Shown: positions 17,787-27,039 of the stretch, in pieces | How the letters are laid out: each line of letters opens with the position of its first letter | Position numbering within the stretch: position 1 is the stretch's first letter | Origin: Acetobacteraceae bacterium | Lineage (GTDB): Bacteria; Pseudomonadota; Alphaproteobacteria; Acetobacterales; Acetobacteraceae | Direction: 5' to 3' | Length of the DNA stretch: 56,231 bases | Assembly (NCBI GenBank): GCA_003151425.1 | Contig: PLXO01000057.1 | Location: 1 to 56,231 of the forward strand | The notes under the pieces: model-generated | What the model was told of the DNA's origin: nothing | The model's input: only the letters and a program-made list of their open reading frames with translations | Database searches by the model: none | Position numbers and translations under genes: made by a program

Positions 17787-18503
17787 GTGTCAGACTTCCT
17801 CGCTCTCCCCCGCCTCACCCTTGGCCTTCTGCTCGGGTTCGATGCCGCATTGCTGCGTATCATCGTCCTTTCGGTGGCGGTCAGTTTTTCCGCCACCGTC
17901 GTGGCGTCTGTGCTCGGGCTGCCGCTCGGCGCGGCCCTCGCCGTGTTCCGCTTCCGCGGGCGCGCACCGCTGATCCTGCTGGCGAACGCGTTGCTCGGGC
18001 TGCCGCCCGTCGTGGTCGGCCTCACGCTCTACCTGTTGCTCTCGCGGTCGGGGCCACTCGGCGCCCTCGGGATCCTGTTCACCCCGACTGCCATGGTCAT
18101 CGCGCAATTCGTCCTGGCGTTGCCCATCGTGACCGCGCTCAGCCATCGCGCCATGGAGGGGATCTGGCGGGACTACGGTGACGATCTGCTGGTCTCCGGC
18201 GCGAGCCGCCTGCGGGCGATACCCCACCTGTTGTCGATCGGACGGCGAGAATCGCTGACCGCCGTTCTCGCCGGGTTCGGGCGGACGATCTCCGAGGTCG
18301 GCGCCATCCTGATTGTCGGCGGCAACATTGCCGGATACACCAGGACGATGACAACGGCGATCGTGCTCGAGACCAGTGAGGGAAATCTGGCGTTCGCGCT
18401 GGCGCTCGGCTTGGTGCTGATCGCACTCAGCGTGGCGGTGAGCGCCTGCGCCTTCGGGCTGGAGGCCCGCTCGCGCCGAACCCCGCGCCGGGGGACTGCA
18501 TGA
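17787..18503 (+). CDS. tupB: Tungstate-type ABC transporter permease
   Basis: A 238-residue permease with about five helices. The sequence shows LANALLGLPPVVVGLTLYLLLS and GPLGALGILFTPTAMVIAQ, and the cytoplasmic loop FGRTISEVGAILIVGGNIAG typical of TupB/ModB-type permeases. It starts with GTG at 17787 behind a weak ribosome site and overlaps tupA by ATGA. The pairing with a TupA-like binding protein and a ModE-like regulator supports oxyanion uptake (tungstate or molybdate). The gene order is B-A, and the ATPase gene is missing here. Confidence 0.85.
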   Translation: MSDFLALPRLTLGLLLGFDAALLRIIVLSVAVSFSATVVASVLGLPLGAALAVFRFRGRAPLILLANALLGLPPVVVGLTLYLLLSRSGPLGALGILFTPTAMVIAQFVLALPIVTALSHRAMEGIWRDYGDDLLVSGASRLRAIPHLLSIGRRESLTAVLAGFGRTISEVGAILIVGGNIAGYTRTMTTAIVLETSEGNLAFALALGLVLIALSVAVSACAFGLEARSRRTPRRGTA

Positions 18504-19387
18504 AACGAATCCGCCGATCCCGGCTGGCCGTGCTGGCAGCCCTTGCCCTGCTGACCGCCACGCCACGGACGGTTCAGGCCCAAATGGGAACTGCGACGCA
18601 GCCCGAAACGATCGTGCTGGCCTCCACCACATCGGTGGAGAACAGCGGGCTGCTGGCGCACATTCTGCCAGGCTTTACGCGGGAGACCGGCATCGAGGTG
18701 CACGTGGTCGCGCAGGGCACCGGGCAGGCGCTCGCCACGGCCGCGCATGGCGATGCGGACCTTGTGCTGGTGCACGATCCGGATGCCGAATCGAAATTCA
18801 TCGCCGCGGGCCATGGGGTGAGCCGCCAGGAGATCGCGTGGAACGACTTCATCATTGTCGGCCCGGGCGCCGACCCCGCGCATATCGCAGGCACCACGGA
18901 CGTGCTGGCCGCGCTTCGGGCGATCGCCGCGGCCAAGGCGCCGTTCGTGTCGCGCGGCGACAACAGCGGCACGGATGCGCTGGAAAAGCGGCTGTGGAAA
19001 CCCGTCGGGCTCGATCCTGCGACAGTCAGCGGGGCGGCGGCCGGTGGGACGATGGCCGGCAGCGTTTGGTATCGCGACATCGGCGGCGGCATGGGCGCGG
19101 CGCTGAACGCCGCGGCGGCGATGGAGGCCTATACAATGTCCGACCGCGGCACCTGGCTGAGCTTCGGTCACAAAGCCGATCTCCGGATCGTGCTCGAGGG
19201 CGATCCTCGGCTGCTGAACCGTTACGACGTCATCCTGCTGAATCCGCAGACCCATCCGCAGGCCAAGCAGGGGCCGGCGCGCCGTTTCGCCGCATGGCTG
19301 GCCTCGCCGGAAGGGCAGGCTGCGATTGGCGGCTACATGATTGCCGGGCAGCGCCTGTTCCACCCGGAATCCGACCCGAAGCCGTAG
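18500..19387 (+). CDS. tupA: Tungstate-type ABC transporter substrate-binding protein
   Basis: A 295-residue periplasmic protein with a Sec signal peptide (LAVLAALALLTATPRTVQA). The mature protein shows family motifs: LASTTSVENSGLLAHILPGF, GDADLVLVHDPDAESKFI, AGHGVSRQEIAWNDFIIVGP, and FVSRGDNSGTDALEK, where the STTS and SRGDNSGT segments hold the oxyanion in TupA proteins. NPQTHPQAK and FAAWLASPEGQAAIGGY are near the end. It overlaps tupB by four bases. Binding of tungstate over molybdate is inferred from family resemblance only. Downstream, 19388-19462 holds a 14-bp tandem duplication (19432-19459). Confidence 0.88.
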   Translation: MKRIRRSRLAVLAALALLTATPRTVQAQMGTATQPETIVLASTTSVENSGLLAHILPGFTRETGIEVHVVAQGTGQALATAAHGDADLVLVHDPDAESKFIAAGHGVSRQEIAWNDFIIVGPGADPAHIAGTTDVLAALRAIAAAKAPFVSRGDNSGTDALEKRLWKPVGLDPATVSGAAAGGTMAGSVWYRDIGGGMGAALNAAAAMEAYTMSDRGTWLSFGHKADLRIVLEGDPRLLNRYDVILLNPQTHPQAKQGPARRFAAWLASPEGQAAIGGYMIAGQRLFHPESDPKP

Positions 19388-19462
19388 TGCGCCGTTTCGA
19401 TCGCGGCCACGCGCGCCCCTATGGGCCCGATGACATGAGGCCCACGACATGAGGCCCGCACG

Positions 19463-20341
19463 GTGGTAGTTCCCGGCATGCTGCAACACCCCGCCGTCAA
19501 GCGCTGGCTTGGCGGCGTCGAGCCGGCCTGGACGCTGCTGGATCAAGCCAGCTTCGCGGCGCTGCATCGGCCGCCGTCGCCGATGGCAGGTCCGATCCGG
19601 CTTGCCACCGACCTCACGCATGAAGAGGTCCAGCAATCGCCCGTTGCACGCAACGTCCTGCTTCTTTTGCGCGCTGCCGCGGCAGGCCCGGGGTTGAAAA
19701 TGACGGCCACGGGGAATCTGTCTCGCGGCGTCGTGGCAGAGATGTGCGAGCGCTTCACATGGCCCGACTTCGACCAAGCCTACGCCTTTCAGTTCAACAA
19801 GGTGATCAACGAAACGGATTTTCTGCCGCTTTATTTCGTTCGTCACATTGCTGTGGTTGGCAAGCTCCTGCGTCGATACAAGGGCCACCTCAAGGTCACA
19901 CCGGCGGGCCGACGGATGCTGGAGGACGCGAACCTGCGGGTGCTGCAGGCAGTCCTGTTTCATGTCGCATTGTGGCATCTCAACCTTGGATATTTCGGTC
20001 CCGACCTGCATCACGGATGGCCGCAATCCGATGCGGGCATCGTCCTCTGGTCCTTGTCGGTTGCTGCCAATGACTGGCAATCGCCGGAGCGCCTGACGCG
20101 CTTATGCACGATCCCCAACGATAGCGTGTTGGACAATAAATGGGACTGGGACACGGCTTCCTACATGATGGAGGCAAAGATCCTCCGACCGCTCAAGTGG
20201 TTCGGCCTGCTCGAACACAGGGAAGACAAGGCCGATCCGGGCCGCTTCGAAAGGCGGCAGTTCTTTCGCAAGACCGCCTTGTTCGACCGCTTCCTGTCCT
20301 TCGACGTCGGACTGGAAACCGCGGGCGCATCGCATCACTGA
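19463..20341 (+). CDS. Conserved hypothetical protein
   Basis: A 292-residue soluble protein that I cannot assign. Residues about 75-165 look like a winged-helix arrangement: GLKMTATGNLSRGVVAEMCE, NETDFLPLYFVRHIAVVG and RRYKGHLKVTPAGRRMLED. The order (helix, NE-D--PL, LR---VGKLLRR, TPAGR--L) recurs in several uncharacterised bacterial proteins. The C-terminal half is Trp-rich (DNKWDWDTASYMMEAKILRPLKWFGLLEH). GTG at 19463 is chosen because GAGG lies eight bases before it; an ATG at 19478 is an alternative. It is convergent with phnA, with only 43 bases between. Confidence 0.65.
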   Translation: MVVPGMLQHPAVKRWLGGVEPAWTLLDQASFAALHRPPSPMAGPIRLATDLTHEEVQQSPVARNVLLLLRAAAAGPGLKMTATGNLSRGVVAEMCERFTWPDFDQAYAFQFNKVINETDFLPLYFVRHIAVVGKLLRRYKGHLKVTPAGRRMLEDANLRVLQAVLFHVALWHLNLGYFGPDLHHGWPQSDAGIVLWSLSVAANDWQSPERLTRLCTIPNDSVLDNKWDWDTASYMMEAKILRPLKWFGLLEHREDKADPGRFERRQFFRKTALFDRFLSFDVGLETAGASHH

Positions 20342-20384
20342 CCAAGCGCCACGGCAGCTTCGGCATTTTTTCGCTTCATCGAGT

Positions 20385-21632
20385 TCAGCCGCGCTGAGCC
20401 GTCCCGTTCAGCGCGAACTCGAAGATGTCGAAATTGCGCAGGCGTCGGCTCTCTGCGATGCGTCGGTACTCGGGCGTCAGCTTGTGTGAGAGAATGAACG
20501 GCACCTTCTGCTCCGCGAGACCCCCATGCGAGCGAAGTCGATGGCCGGCAAGTCCGGACAGGTCATGCGCGGCGCGCGTCGATCCGACCACCGTGTTTGC
20601 ATCCCCCAGCACGACGAAATCACCTTCCCGATCGAGCGGCAGTTCGAATCGTTGCGCCGCGGTCGGGCCGTCGACTACCTCGGCCACGCCTTGCAGCGAC
20701 GCGCTGGCCGCCATGAGACGTGCAAGCTCGACGTTGTTCCGCAGGTAGACGCGCACGAACGAGCCAAGGGCGCCGTGGTGGCGCACGAACGGATCGGTGA
20801 TCGGACAGATCACGCGGACCGTGCCGGTGCCGAAACGGTTGTTGAGCTCGTCCTCAAGGTAGACGACGTGCGGCTCGCCGTTGGGCAGCGCCTTGTCGTT
20901 CATGCCGTGGTCGGCAACCAGGCCGACCACCGCGCCGAGCGCCAGCAAGCGTCCGACGCGCCCGTCGACCGCCCGATGGAATTCATCCGCCTCCGCCTCG
21001 CCCGGTGTGGATTTGTGCTGCACGTAATCGGAAAGCGAGAGGTAGAACAGCTCGGCGGCGCCACGCTCCAGCAGCTTGATGCCGGCGTCGAGCACGAACA
21101 GCGAAAGATCGGCGGAGTACTGGTCCGGCTTCGGCCTGCCGACCAGCGCTTCGGCATCAGTGATGCCATTCTCCTCGGCGGTGCACTGGTCGGCGTGTTC
21201 CGAGGAGAAGCAGATGCCATCAAGATGTTGCCCAAGAATCTTCCGCAGCTTGTCCTTCGCGGTAACTGCCGCGGTCTTCACGCCGGCGTGCGACATGAGT
21301 GCCAGAATCGTCTCGCTGCGCAGCAGCGACGCGTCAGTGATCATCACCTCCTGGCCCGTGTTGCGATCCAGATAATAGTTGCCGGCGATGCCATGGATCG
21401 AGGGCGGAGCCCCCGTCACGATCGAGACATTGTTCGGATTGGTGAACGTCGGCATTGCGGCGTCGGCGGTGGCGAAGTAGCCGTCGCGGCGAAACGATTC
21501 GATGATGGGGAAGACCCCGTCCGGGATGCCGCGCCGGATATACTCCGGATCACACCCGTCGAGGCAGATCACCACCGTGGGGCGGGCCGGCTTGCGGTAG
21601 TGCCGTCCATTCAATTCGATCAGCTCGGGCAC
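20385..21632 (-). CDS. phnA: Phosphonoacetate hydrolase
   Basis: A 415-residue zinc enzyme of the alkaline phosphatase superfamily that splits phosphonoacetate into acetate and phosphate. The first metal site shows VVICLDGCDPEYI, and the nucleophile segment is MPTFTNPNNVSIVTG with Thr. Later metal ligands are in LSLSDYVQHKST (Asp and His) and LVADHGMNDK, and a C-terminal histidine lies in RLRSHGGLAEQ. The length and motifs match the Sinorhizobium-type PhnA. It is alone: the phnW/phnY genes that make phosphonoacetate from aminoethylphosphonate are not in the window. The 350-base gap upstream is filled with palindromic repeats. Confidence 0.92.
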   Translation of the reverse strand: MPELIELNGRHYRKPARPTVVICLDGCDPEYIRRGIPDGVFPIIESFRRDGYFATADAAMPTFTNPNNVSIVTGAPPSIHGIAGNYYLDRNTGQEVMITDASLLRSETILALMSHAGVKTAAVTAKDKLRKILGQHLDGICFSSEHADQCTAEENGITDAEALVGRPKPDQYSADLSLFVLDAGIKLLERGAAELFYLSLSDYVQHKSTPGEAEADEFHRAVDGRVGRLLALGAVVGLVADHGMNDKALPNGEPHVVYLEDELNNRFGTGTVRVICPITDPFVRHHGALGSFVRVYLRNNVELARLMAASASLQGVAEVVDGPTAAQRFELPLDREGDFVVLGDANTVVGSTRAAHDLSGLAGHRLRSHGGLAEQKVPFILSHKLTPEYRRIAESRRLRNFDIFEFALNGTAQRG

Positions 21633-21661
21633 CGTCGCCTCCCTGACGCAATTTCAAGTTT

Positions 21662-21725
21662 CATTCTCCCCTTCCCCTTGAGGGCTTGGGCCGCGAAGCG
21701 GACCAAGGGCGGGGGGAGGGGTCCC
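21662..21725. repeat. G-rich palindromic repeat, GAGGGCTTGGGCC family (copy 1)
   Basis: C-rich and G-rich arms flank a CTTGGGCCGCGAAGCGGACC core that can fold on itself. A close copy with the same core (one base different near GCGAAGC) and flanks lies at 31164-31228. Neither copy shows transposase sequence. Confidence 0.65.
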
Positions 21726-21813
21726 GCAGCAAGGTGCTTCGGTGTGGGGATAACCAAGACTGATTCCGGGAACAAGTCCAGGGACGGCGAACGGCAATTC
21801 ATTCATTTTGGTC

Positions 21814-21938
21814 GTGCCGTACGGCCTCCAACCGTCATGGCCGGACTTGTTCCGGCCATCCCCGAAGCACGGTGCCGCGGCGGATGGCCGGAACAAGTCC
21901 GGCCATGACGATATGGCAACCAGATGGACCAAAATGAG
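21814..21938. repeat. Composite palindrome, MITE-like
   Basis: The outer 11-bp inverted repeats TCATTTTGGTC (21814-21824) and GACCAAAATGA (21928-21938) enclose a second, longer inverted repeat (21834-21911) whose arms read CGTCATGGCCGGACTTGTTC and continue to GGCCATCC, mirrored on the right. The whole 125-bp unit could fold as one long hairpin. The inner core is related to segments at 23079-23130, 36174-36215, 40021-40075 and the right window edge. Confidence 0.7.
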
Positions 21939-21983
21939 GATTGCTGGACAGCGAAAGTGCGTTTCGTGCGCGAGGTCGCATCG

Positions 21984-22988
21984 TCACGCGATGGGTTGCG
22001 GGTCGTATTCTTGCAACATCTCGATGTAGTCGGCGCGGATCAGTGCACCTGTCCTCCGCGTCTTCCGGCGGCTCAACAGACCGCGGACCTGATCGAGCGA
22101 CCGGATGTCGCGCGCGGACAGCCAGGCATTGACACCGCTCAGCAGGGTTGCGACATGCTGCACCCCGTGCCGCAGCAGCGCGGAGGTCGTCATCACGGCG
22201 TCCGCGCCGGCCAGCAGATATTTCAGAACTTCTTCGGCACTCTCGACCCCGGTGCTCGCCGCGAGCGATGCGCGGATGTTGCCTGATAAAACGCCAATCC
22301 ACAGCAGCGGCAGCCGGATCTCGTTGCGTCGGCTCAGTTCCAGGTCCTTGACCATGCGCAGGCCCACCAGATCGATATCCGGTTGGTAGAACCGATTGAA
22401 CAGCACGAGCGCATCGGCCCCCGCGCGGTCGAGCTCCTGCGCCATTTGGCCGAAAGCGCTGAAGTATGGGCCGACCTTGACGGCGACGGGGATCGCGACG
22501 GCAGCGCGAACCGCGGTTAGGATCTCCACATAGCGCTGTTCGACAGCGCGGCCGCTCATCGCGGGATCGATGGGCAGGAAATACACATTGAGCTCGATCC
22601 CCGCGGCACCGGCCTGCTCGATCTGCTTCGCAAAGTCGATCCAGCCCTCGTTGGTTGTGCCGTTGAGGCTGCCAATGATCGGCAGGTCAACCGCCTCTAC
22701 CGCGGCTCGTACCAGCATCAGGTAGCGCTCCGGCCCGGCGTGGGACGCGCTCAGCGCCGGGAAGTAGGTGAGTGCCTCGGGAAAGCTGTCCGCACCCGCC
22801 TCGGTCAGGGCTTCGTAGCGCCGCGCCTCGGCTTCGATATGCTCCTGGAACAGCGACGGCAGGACGATCGCGGCCACCCCCGCATCCTCGAGCTGACGAA
22901 GACTGTCGAGCTCGCCGGTGAGCGGCGATGCCGAGGCTACCAGCGGATTCTTAAGGTCGAGCCCCATGTAGCGTGACGTCAGATCCAT
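21984..22988 (-). CDS. Dihydroorotate dehydrogenase-like protein (PyrD family paralogue)
   Basis: A 334-residue flavin-binding TIM-barrel protein. It begins MDLTSRYMGLDLKNPLVAS, with ASPLTGELDSLRQLEDAG, PIIGSLNGTTNEGW, VAVKVGPYFSAFGQMAQEL and a C-terminal GADAVMTTSALLRHG phosphate-binding loop. It resembles the dihydroorotate dehydrogenase-like group that often neighbours nifJ and NAD(P)-binding GltD-like genes rather than pyrimidine genes. The start ATG at 22988 has GGAGGA upstream. It lies 223 bases downstream of nifJ on the same strand. The substrate is unknown; a role linked to electron transfer is inference. Confidence 0.85.
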   Translation of the reverse strand: MDLTSRYMGLDLKNPLVASASPLTGELDSLRQLEDAGVAAIVLPSLFQEHIEAEARRYEALTEAGADSFPEALTYFPALSASHAGPERYLMLVRAAVEAVDLPIIGSLNGTTNEGWIDFAKQIEQAGAAGIELNVYFLPIDPAMSGRAVEQRYVEILTAVRAAVAIPVAVKVGPYFSAFGQMAQELDRAGADALVLFNRFYQPDIDLVGLRMVKDLELSRRNEIRLPLLWIGVLSGNIRASLAASTGVESAEEVLKYLLAGADAVMTTSALLRHGVQHVATLLSGVNAWLSARDIRSLDQVRGLLSRRKTRRTGALIRADYIEMLQEYDPQPIA

Positions 22989-23078
22989 CTGACATTCCTC
23001 CCCGGATCGACGTTGTGCACTATACCAGAAGTCGAAACGATTGACGCTCGGTCGGTTCGCACTGGCGTTGCCCATGCG

Positions 23079-23130
23079 TCATGGCCGCCCCCGGGCGTCT
23101 GGCCCGGGGATCTGTCCCGGCCATTCCCAC
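23079..23130. repeat. Partial palindromic repeat, GTCATGGCC family
   Basis: The segment begins CGTCATGGCC and carries CCCGGGCGTCTGGCCCGGGG before CCCGGCCATTCC. Its opening bases and its GGCCAT-type end are shared with the inner core at 21834-21911. It lies in the nifJ to DHOD-like gap and might affect read-through. Confidence 0.5.
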
Positions 23131-23211
23131 CGGCTCCGACGCAGCCGGAAACTGGTTCTTTCGCGATCGTCATGACGCGCGTGTCCTTGTCCGCCGGTCC
23201 CGAGCGGCGGC

Positions 23212-26200
23212 TCACGCCGGCTCGGTCTTGCGGCTGATCGTGTCCGCGGGCGGATGGAATTTCCCGCCATCGAGACCCGCCAACTGCTCGTAGCTGCGAT
23301 ATTTCTCAAGCACAACGGATTGCGCCATCCGCGCCAGTTCCTCGGCCTCGGCTGGGCGCGTCATGGTCAGCGAGTGATAGCGGATCTCGTTGTAGGCGTA
23401 GTCCTTGAAAGGAATGCTCGGGCGCAACGAATCCAGCCGGAACGGATTCTGGCCGGCCTGCCGCATCGACGGGTTGAACCGGAACAGCGGCCAGTAGCCG
23501 CTGGCCGTGGCAAGGTCCTGCTGCCGCATGCCGAACTGCATGTCGATGCCATGCGCGATGCAATGGCTGTAGGCGAGAATGAGTGAGGGTCCCTTGTAGG
23601 CCTCGGCCTCGCGGAACGCGAGCAGGGTTTGTTGCGGGTTCGCCCCCATCGCCACCTGCGCGACGTAGACATTGCCGTAGGCGATGGCCTGCATCGCCAG
23701 GTCCTTGCGTGCCGTGCGCTTGCCGGCTGCGGCAAACTTCGCCACGGCGCCGAGGGGGGTCGCCTTGGACGCCTGGCCGCCGGTGTTCGAGTAGACCTCG
23801 GTGTCGAGCACCAGCACGTTGACGTCGTGCCCGGACGCCAGCACGTGGTCCAGGCCGCCATAGCCGATGTCGTAGGCCCAGCCGTCGCCGCCCACGGTCC
23901 AGATGCTTCGCCGGACCAGGTGATCGACCACCGACAGCAGATCGCGTGCCGCCGCGTTGCCGTCGGCCAGCCCGAGCAGCTTCGTCTTCAGCTCGGCGAC
24001 ACGGATCCGCTGGGCCCGGATCTCGGACTCCTGGATTTGTGGCGCGGCCAGGATCGCGGCCACAAACGCCTCGCCGAGCACTGGTGCCAGAGACCTGAGG
24101 CAGCGGTCCGCAAGCTCGAGATGCTTGTCGGCAGCGAGGCGGAAGCCCAGGCCGAATTCCGCGTTGTCCTCGAACAGCGAGTTCGACCAGGCCGGGCCGC
24201 GGCCTTCCTGGTTCTTGCTCCACGGCGTCACCGGAAGATTGCCGCCGTAGATCGACGAGCACCCGGTGGCGTTCGCGACCAGCATCCGGTCGCCGAACAA
24301 CTGCGACAATAGCTTCAGATATGGCGTTTCGCCACAGCCGGCGCAGGCGCCTGAGAACTCGAACAGCGGCTCCAGAAACTGCACGCCGCGCACGTTGGCG
24401 AAATCGACCCGGGCACGGTCGTTCACCGGCAGGGTCTCGAAGAAGCCGATGTTCGTGCGCTCCGCCTCGACGATCGGCGCCTTCGGCTTGAGGTTGATCG
24501 CCTTCACCCCCGCCTCGATCGGGCTCAGCGCCGGGCACGCCTCGGTGCAAAGGGCGCACCCGGTGCAGTCTTCCACGTAGAATTGCAATGTGAAACGAGC
24601 ATCCGGGTAGCCGCGCGCATTCACCGGGGCGGACTTGAAACTGGCAGGCGCACCGTCGAGCCGCGCCGCGTCGTAGTATTTGGCGCGGATCACGCTGTGC
24701 GGACACACGAAGCTGCATTGGCCGCACTGGACGCACAGGTCTGGTTCCCAAACCGGCACGAAGTCCGCGATGTTGCGCTTCTCCCACGCGGCGGTGCCGG
24801 ACGGAAAGGTGCCGTCGATCGGCATCAGGCTGACCGGGATTTCCTCGCCCAGCCCCTCGAGCATCCTGGCGGTCACGTTGCGCACGAACTCGGGCGCGCT
24901 CGCGGGGACGATCGGCGGGCGATCGAACGCGCTGGTGACCGTTTCGGGAACGTTCACCTCGGTGAGATTGGCCAGCGAGGCGTCGACCGCCGCATAATTC
25001 TTGCGAACGACCGCATCGCCTTTCGCGTGGTAGGTCTTTTTGATCGCCGCCTTGATGTGACGGATCGCCTCGTCGCGCGGCAGCACGCCTGAAATGGCAA
25101 AGAAGCAGGTCTGCAACACGGTGTTGGGCCGGTTGCCGAGGCCGGCCGCGCGCGCCACCTGGGACGCGTCGATCACATAGACCCGCAGCTTCAGCTCGAT
25201 GATCCGCTGCTGGGCGGCGCGTGGCAGGTGATCCCAGACGGTTTCGCGGCCGTAAGGGCTGTTGATCAGGAAGGTGGCACCGGGTGCCGCGAGCCGCAGC
25301 ATGTCCAGTCGCTCAAGGAAATTGAACTGATGGCAGGCGACGAAGCTGGCCGAAGCAATCAGATAGGGCGAGCGGATCGGCCGCTTGCCGAAGCGCAGAT
25401 GCGAAATGGTCTGGGCGCCCGACTTGTGTGAATCGTAAACGAAATAAGCCTGCGCAAACAGCCCCGCGTCCTCGACGATGATCTTGGCGGTGTTCTTGTT
25501 GGCGCCCACCGTGCCGTCGGCGCCCAGGCCGTAGAAGACCGCGCGAACCACATCGTCCGACTCGATCGAATAACCCGGATCGGGCGTCAGGCTGGTGTGC
25601 GTCACATCGTCGATGATGCCGACGGTGAACCCGTTCTTCGGGACCGGCTTCTTGAGCTCGTCGAACACCGCCTTGGCCAATGGCGGACTGAAGTCCTTCG
25701 ACGAAATTCCATAGCGGCCGCCGATCACCTTCGGGAACGTTGCGCGTTCGCCGTGCGAAACGGCCTGTGCCAGCGTGGTGACGACATCCTGATAAAGCGG
25801 CTCGCCGGCAGCGCCGGGCTCCTTGGTCTGCTCGATCACCGCGATCGCGTTGCAGGTGGCGGGCAGGGCGGCCAGGAAATGCGCGGCGGAGAACGGACGG
25901 AACAGACGCACCTGAAGCACACCCACCTTCTCGCCGGCGCGGCATAACGCCGCCGCGGTTTCGCGTGACGTTTCGGCGCCGGAGCCCATCACGATGATGA
26001 CCCGCTCGGCATCAGCGGCGCCCTCGTAGTCGAACAGATGGTAGTGCCGGCCCGTCATCGCGCCGAAACGATCCATCTCCGCCTGCATGATGTCGGGCAG
26101 CCGGTCGTAGAACGGATTGACCGTCTCGCGGGCCTGGAAATACGTGTCCGGATTGTGCGCCGTGCCGCGGATGAACGGATGTTCCGGGTTGAGCGCCCGC

Positions 26201-26859
26201 GCGCGATGCGTCCGCACCAGTTCGTCGTCGATCATGCTGCGAATCTCGTCGTCGCTCAGCAGCGTCAGCGTGTTGATCTCGTGCGAGGTGCGAAATCCGT
26301 CGAAGAAGTGCATGAACGGCACGCGCGATCGCAGCGTCGCGGCCTGCGCGAGCAGGGCGGAGTCATGCGCCTCCTGCACCGAGGCCGAGGAAAGCTGCGC
26401 GAAGCCGGCCGCGCGCACCGCCATGACATCGGAATGATCGCCGAAGATGGACAGCGCCTGCGTGGCAATGGCGCGTGCCGCAATATGAAAGACGGTGGGC
26501 GTGAGCTCGCCGGCGATCTTGAACATGTTCGGCAGCATCAGCAGCAGGCCCTGCGACGCGGTGAACGTCGTGGTCAACGCCCCCGCCTGCAGGGCGCCAT
26601 GCACCGCACCCGCGGCGCCGCCTTCGCTTTGCATCTGTTGCACAACGGGGACCGTGCCCCAGACGTTCTTGATCCCCGCGGCGGCCCACTCGTCGGCCAG
26701 CTCCGCCATGGTCGAGGATGGCGTGATGGGGAAGATGGCGCACACTTCGTTGACCCGGTAGGCGACGTGCGCGACCGCCGTGTTGCCATCCATTACAGCG
26801 ATCTTTTGGCCCGCAATCTTCGGCGCCGCAATTTGCTGATCTGCAATCTGCTGATCCAT
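23212..26859 (-). CDS. nifJ: Pyruvate:ferredoxin (flavodoxin) oxidoreductase
   Basis: A 1215-residue single-chain enzyme that oxidises pyruvate with CoA to acetyl-CoA and CO2, reducing ferredoxin or flavodoxin. Order of domains: pyruvate-binding domain I (IFPITPSSTMAELADEWAAA, ASQGLLLMLPNMFKIAGELT), CoA-binding domain, gamma domain (FYGLGADGTVGANKNTAKII), two [4Fe-4S] clusters (CVQCGQCSFVCPHSVI and CTGCALCTEACPA), and the TPP domain (CAGCGETPYLKLLSQLFGDR, NATGCSSIYGGN, VGGDGWAYDIGYGGLDHVL, EVYSNTGGQASKATP). The length is normal. The first 20 residues are an unusual five-residue repeat (DQQIA, DQQIA, APKIA, GQKIA) before the standard VMDGNTAVAHVAY start. GAGGAATA precedes the ATG. It lies between the GltD-like and DHOD-like genes. 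Confidence 0.97.
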   Translation of the reverse strand: MDQQIADQQIAAPKIAGQKIAVMDGNTAVAHVAYRVNEVCAIFPITPSSTMAELADEWAAAGIKNVWGTVPVVQQMQSEGGAAGAVHGALQAGALTTTFTASQGLLLMLPNMFKIAGELTPTVFHIAARAIATQALSIFGDHSDVMAVRAAGFAQLSSASVQEAHDSALLAQAATLRSRVPFMHFFDGFRTSHEINTLTLLSDDEIRSMIDDELVRTHRARALNPEHPFIRGTAHNPDTYFQARETVNPFYDRLPDIMQAEMDRFGAMTGRHYHLFDYEGAADAERVIIVMGSGAETSRETAAALCRAGEKVGVLQVRLFRPFSAAHFLAALPATCNAIAVIEQTKEPGAAGEPLYQDVVTTLAQAVSHGERATFPKVIGGRYGISSKDFSPPLAKAVFDELKKPVPKNGFTVGIIDDVTHTSLTPDPGYSIESDDVVRAVFYGLGADGTVGANKNTAKIIVEDAGLFAQAYFVYDSHKSGAQTISHLRFGKRPIRSPYLIASASFVACHQFNFLERLDMLRLAAPGATFLINSPYGRETVWDHLPRAAQQRIIELKLRVYVIDASQVARAAGLGNRPNTVLQTCFFAISGVLPRDEAIRHIKAAIKKTYHAKGDAVVRKNYAAVDASLANLTEVNVPETVTSAFDRPPIVPASAPEFVRNVTARMLEGLGEEIPVSLMPIDGTFPSGTAAWEKRNIADFVPVWEPDLCVQCGQCSFVCPHSVIRAKYYDAARLDGAPASFKSAPVNARGYPDARFTLQFYVEDCTGCALCTEACPALSPIEAGVKAINLKPKAPIVEAERTNIGFFETLPVNDRARVDFANVRGVQFLEPLFEFSGACAGCGETPYLKLLSQLFGDRMLVANATGCSSIYGGNLPVTPWSKNQEGRGPAWSNSLFEDNAEFGLGFRLAADKHLELADRCLRSLAPVLGEAFVAAILAAPQIQESEIRAQRIRVAELKTKLLGLADGNAAARDLLSVVDHLVRRSIWTVGGDGWAYDIGYGGLDHVLASGHDVNVLVLDTEVYSNTGGQASKATPLGAVAKFAAAGKRTARKDLAMQAIAYGNVYVAQVAMGANPQQTLLAFREAEAYKGPSLILAYSHCIAHGIDMQFGMRQQDLATASGYWPLFRFNPSMRQAGQNPFRLDSLRPSIPFKDYAYNEIRYHSLTMTRPAEAEELARMAQSVVLEKYRSYEQLAGLDGGKFHPPADTISRKTEPA

Positions 26860-26891
26860 CGTCCTATTCCTCTACTGCGGCTTGCCGATAT

Positions 26892-26987
26892 AGCCCCCAC
26901 CTGTCATTGCGAGGAGCGTAGCGACGAAGCAACCTCCCGCCGCGGGGGATTGCTTCGTCGCTGCGCTCCTCGCAATGACAGGGGGCT
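26892..26987. repeat. Palindromic repeat, TGTCATTGCGAGGAGCG family (copy 1)
   Basis: Imperfect inverted repeat with arms TGTCATTGCGAGGAGCG, continuing to GCGACGAAGCAA, and their complement around a short loop. It lies between the GltD-like gene and nifJ. Two further copies are at 36429-36526 and 48049-48136. Confidence 0.8.
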
Positions 26988-27039
26988 GCGCTCTTCGCGG
27001 CCCAAGCCCACAAGCGTGGGCGAGGTGTACTTGGCGGCG

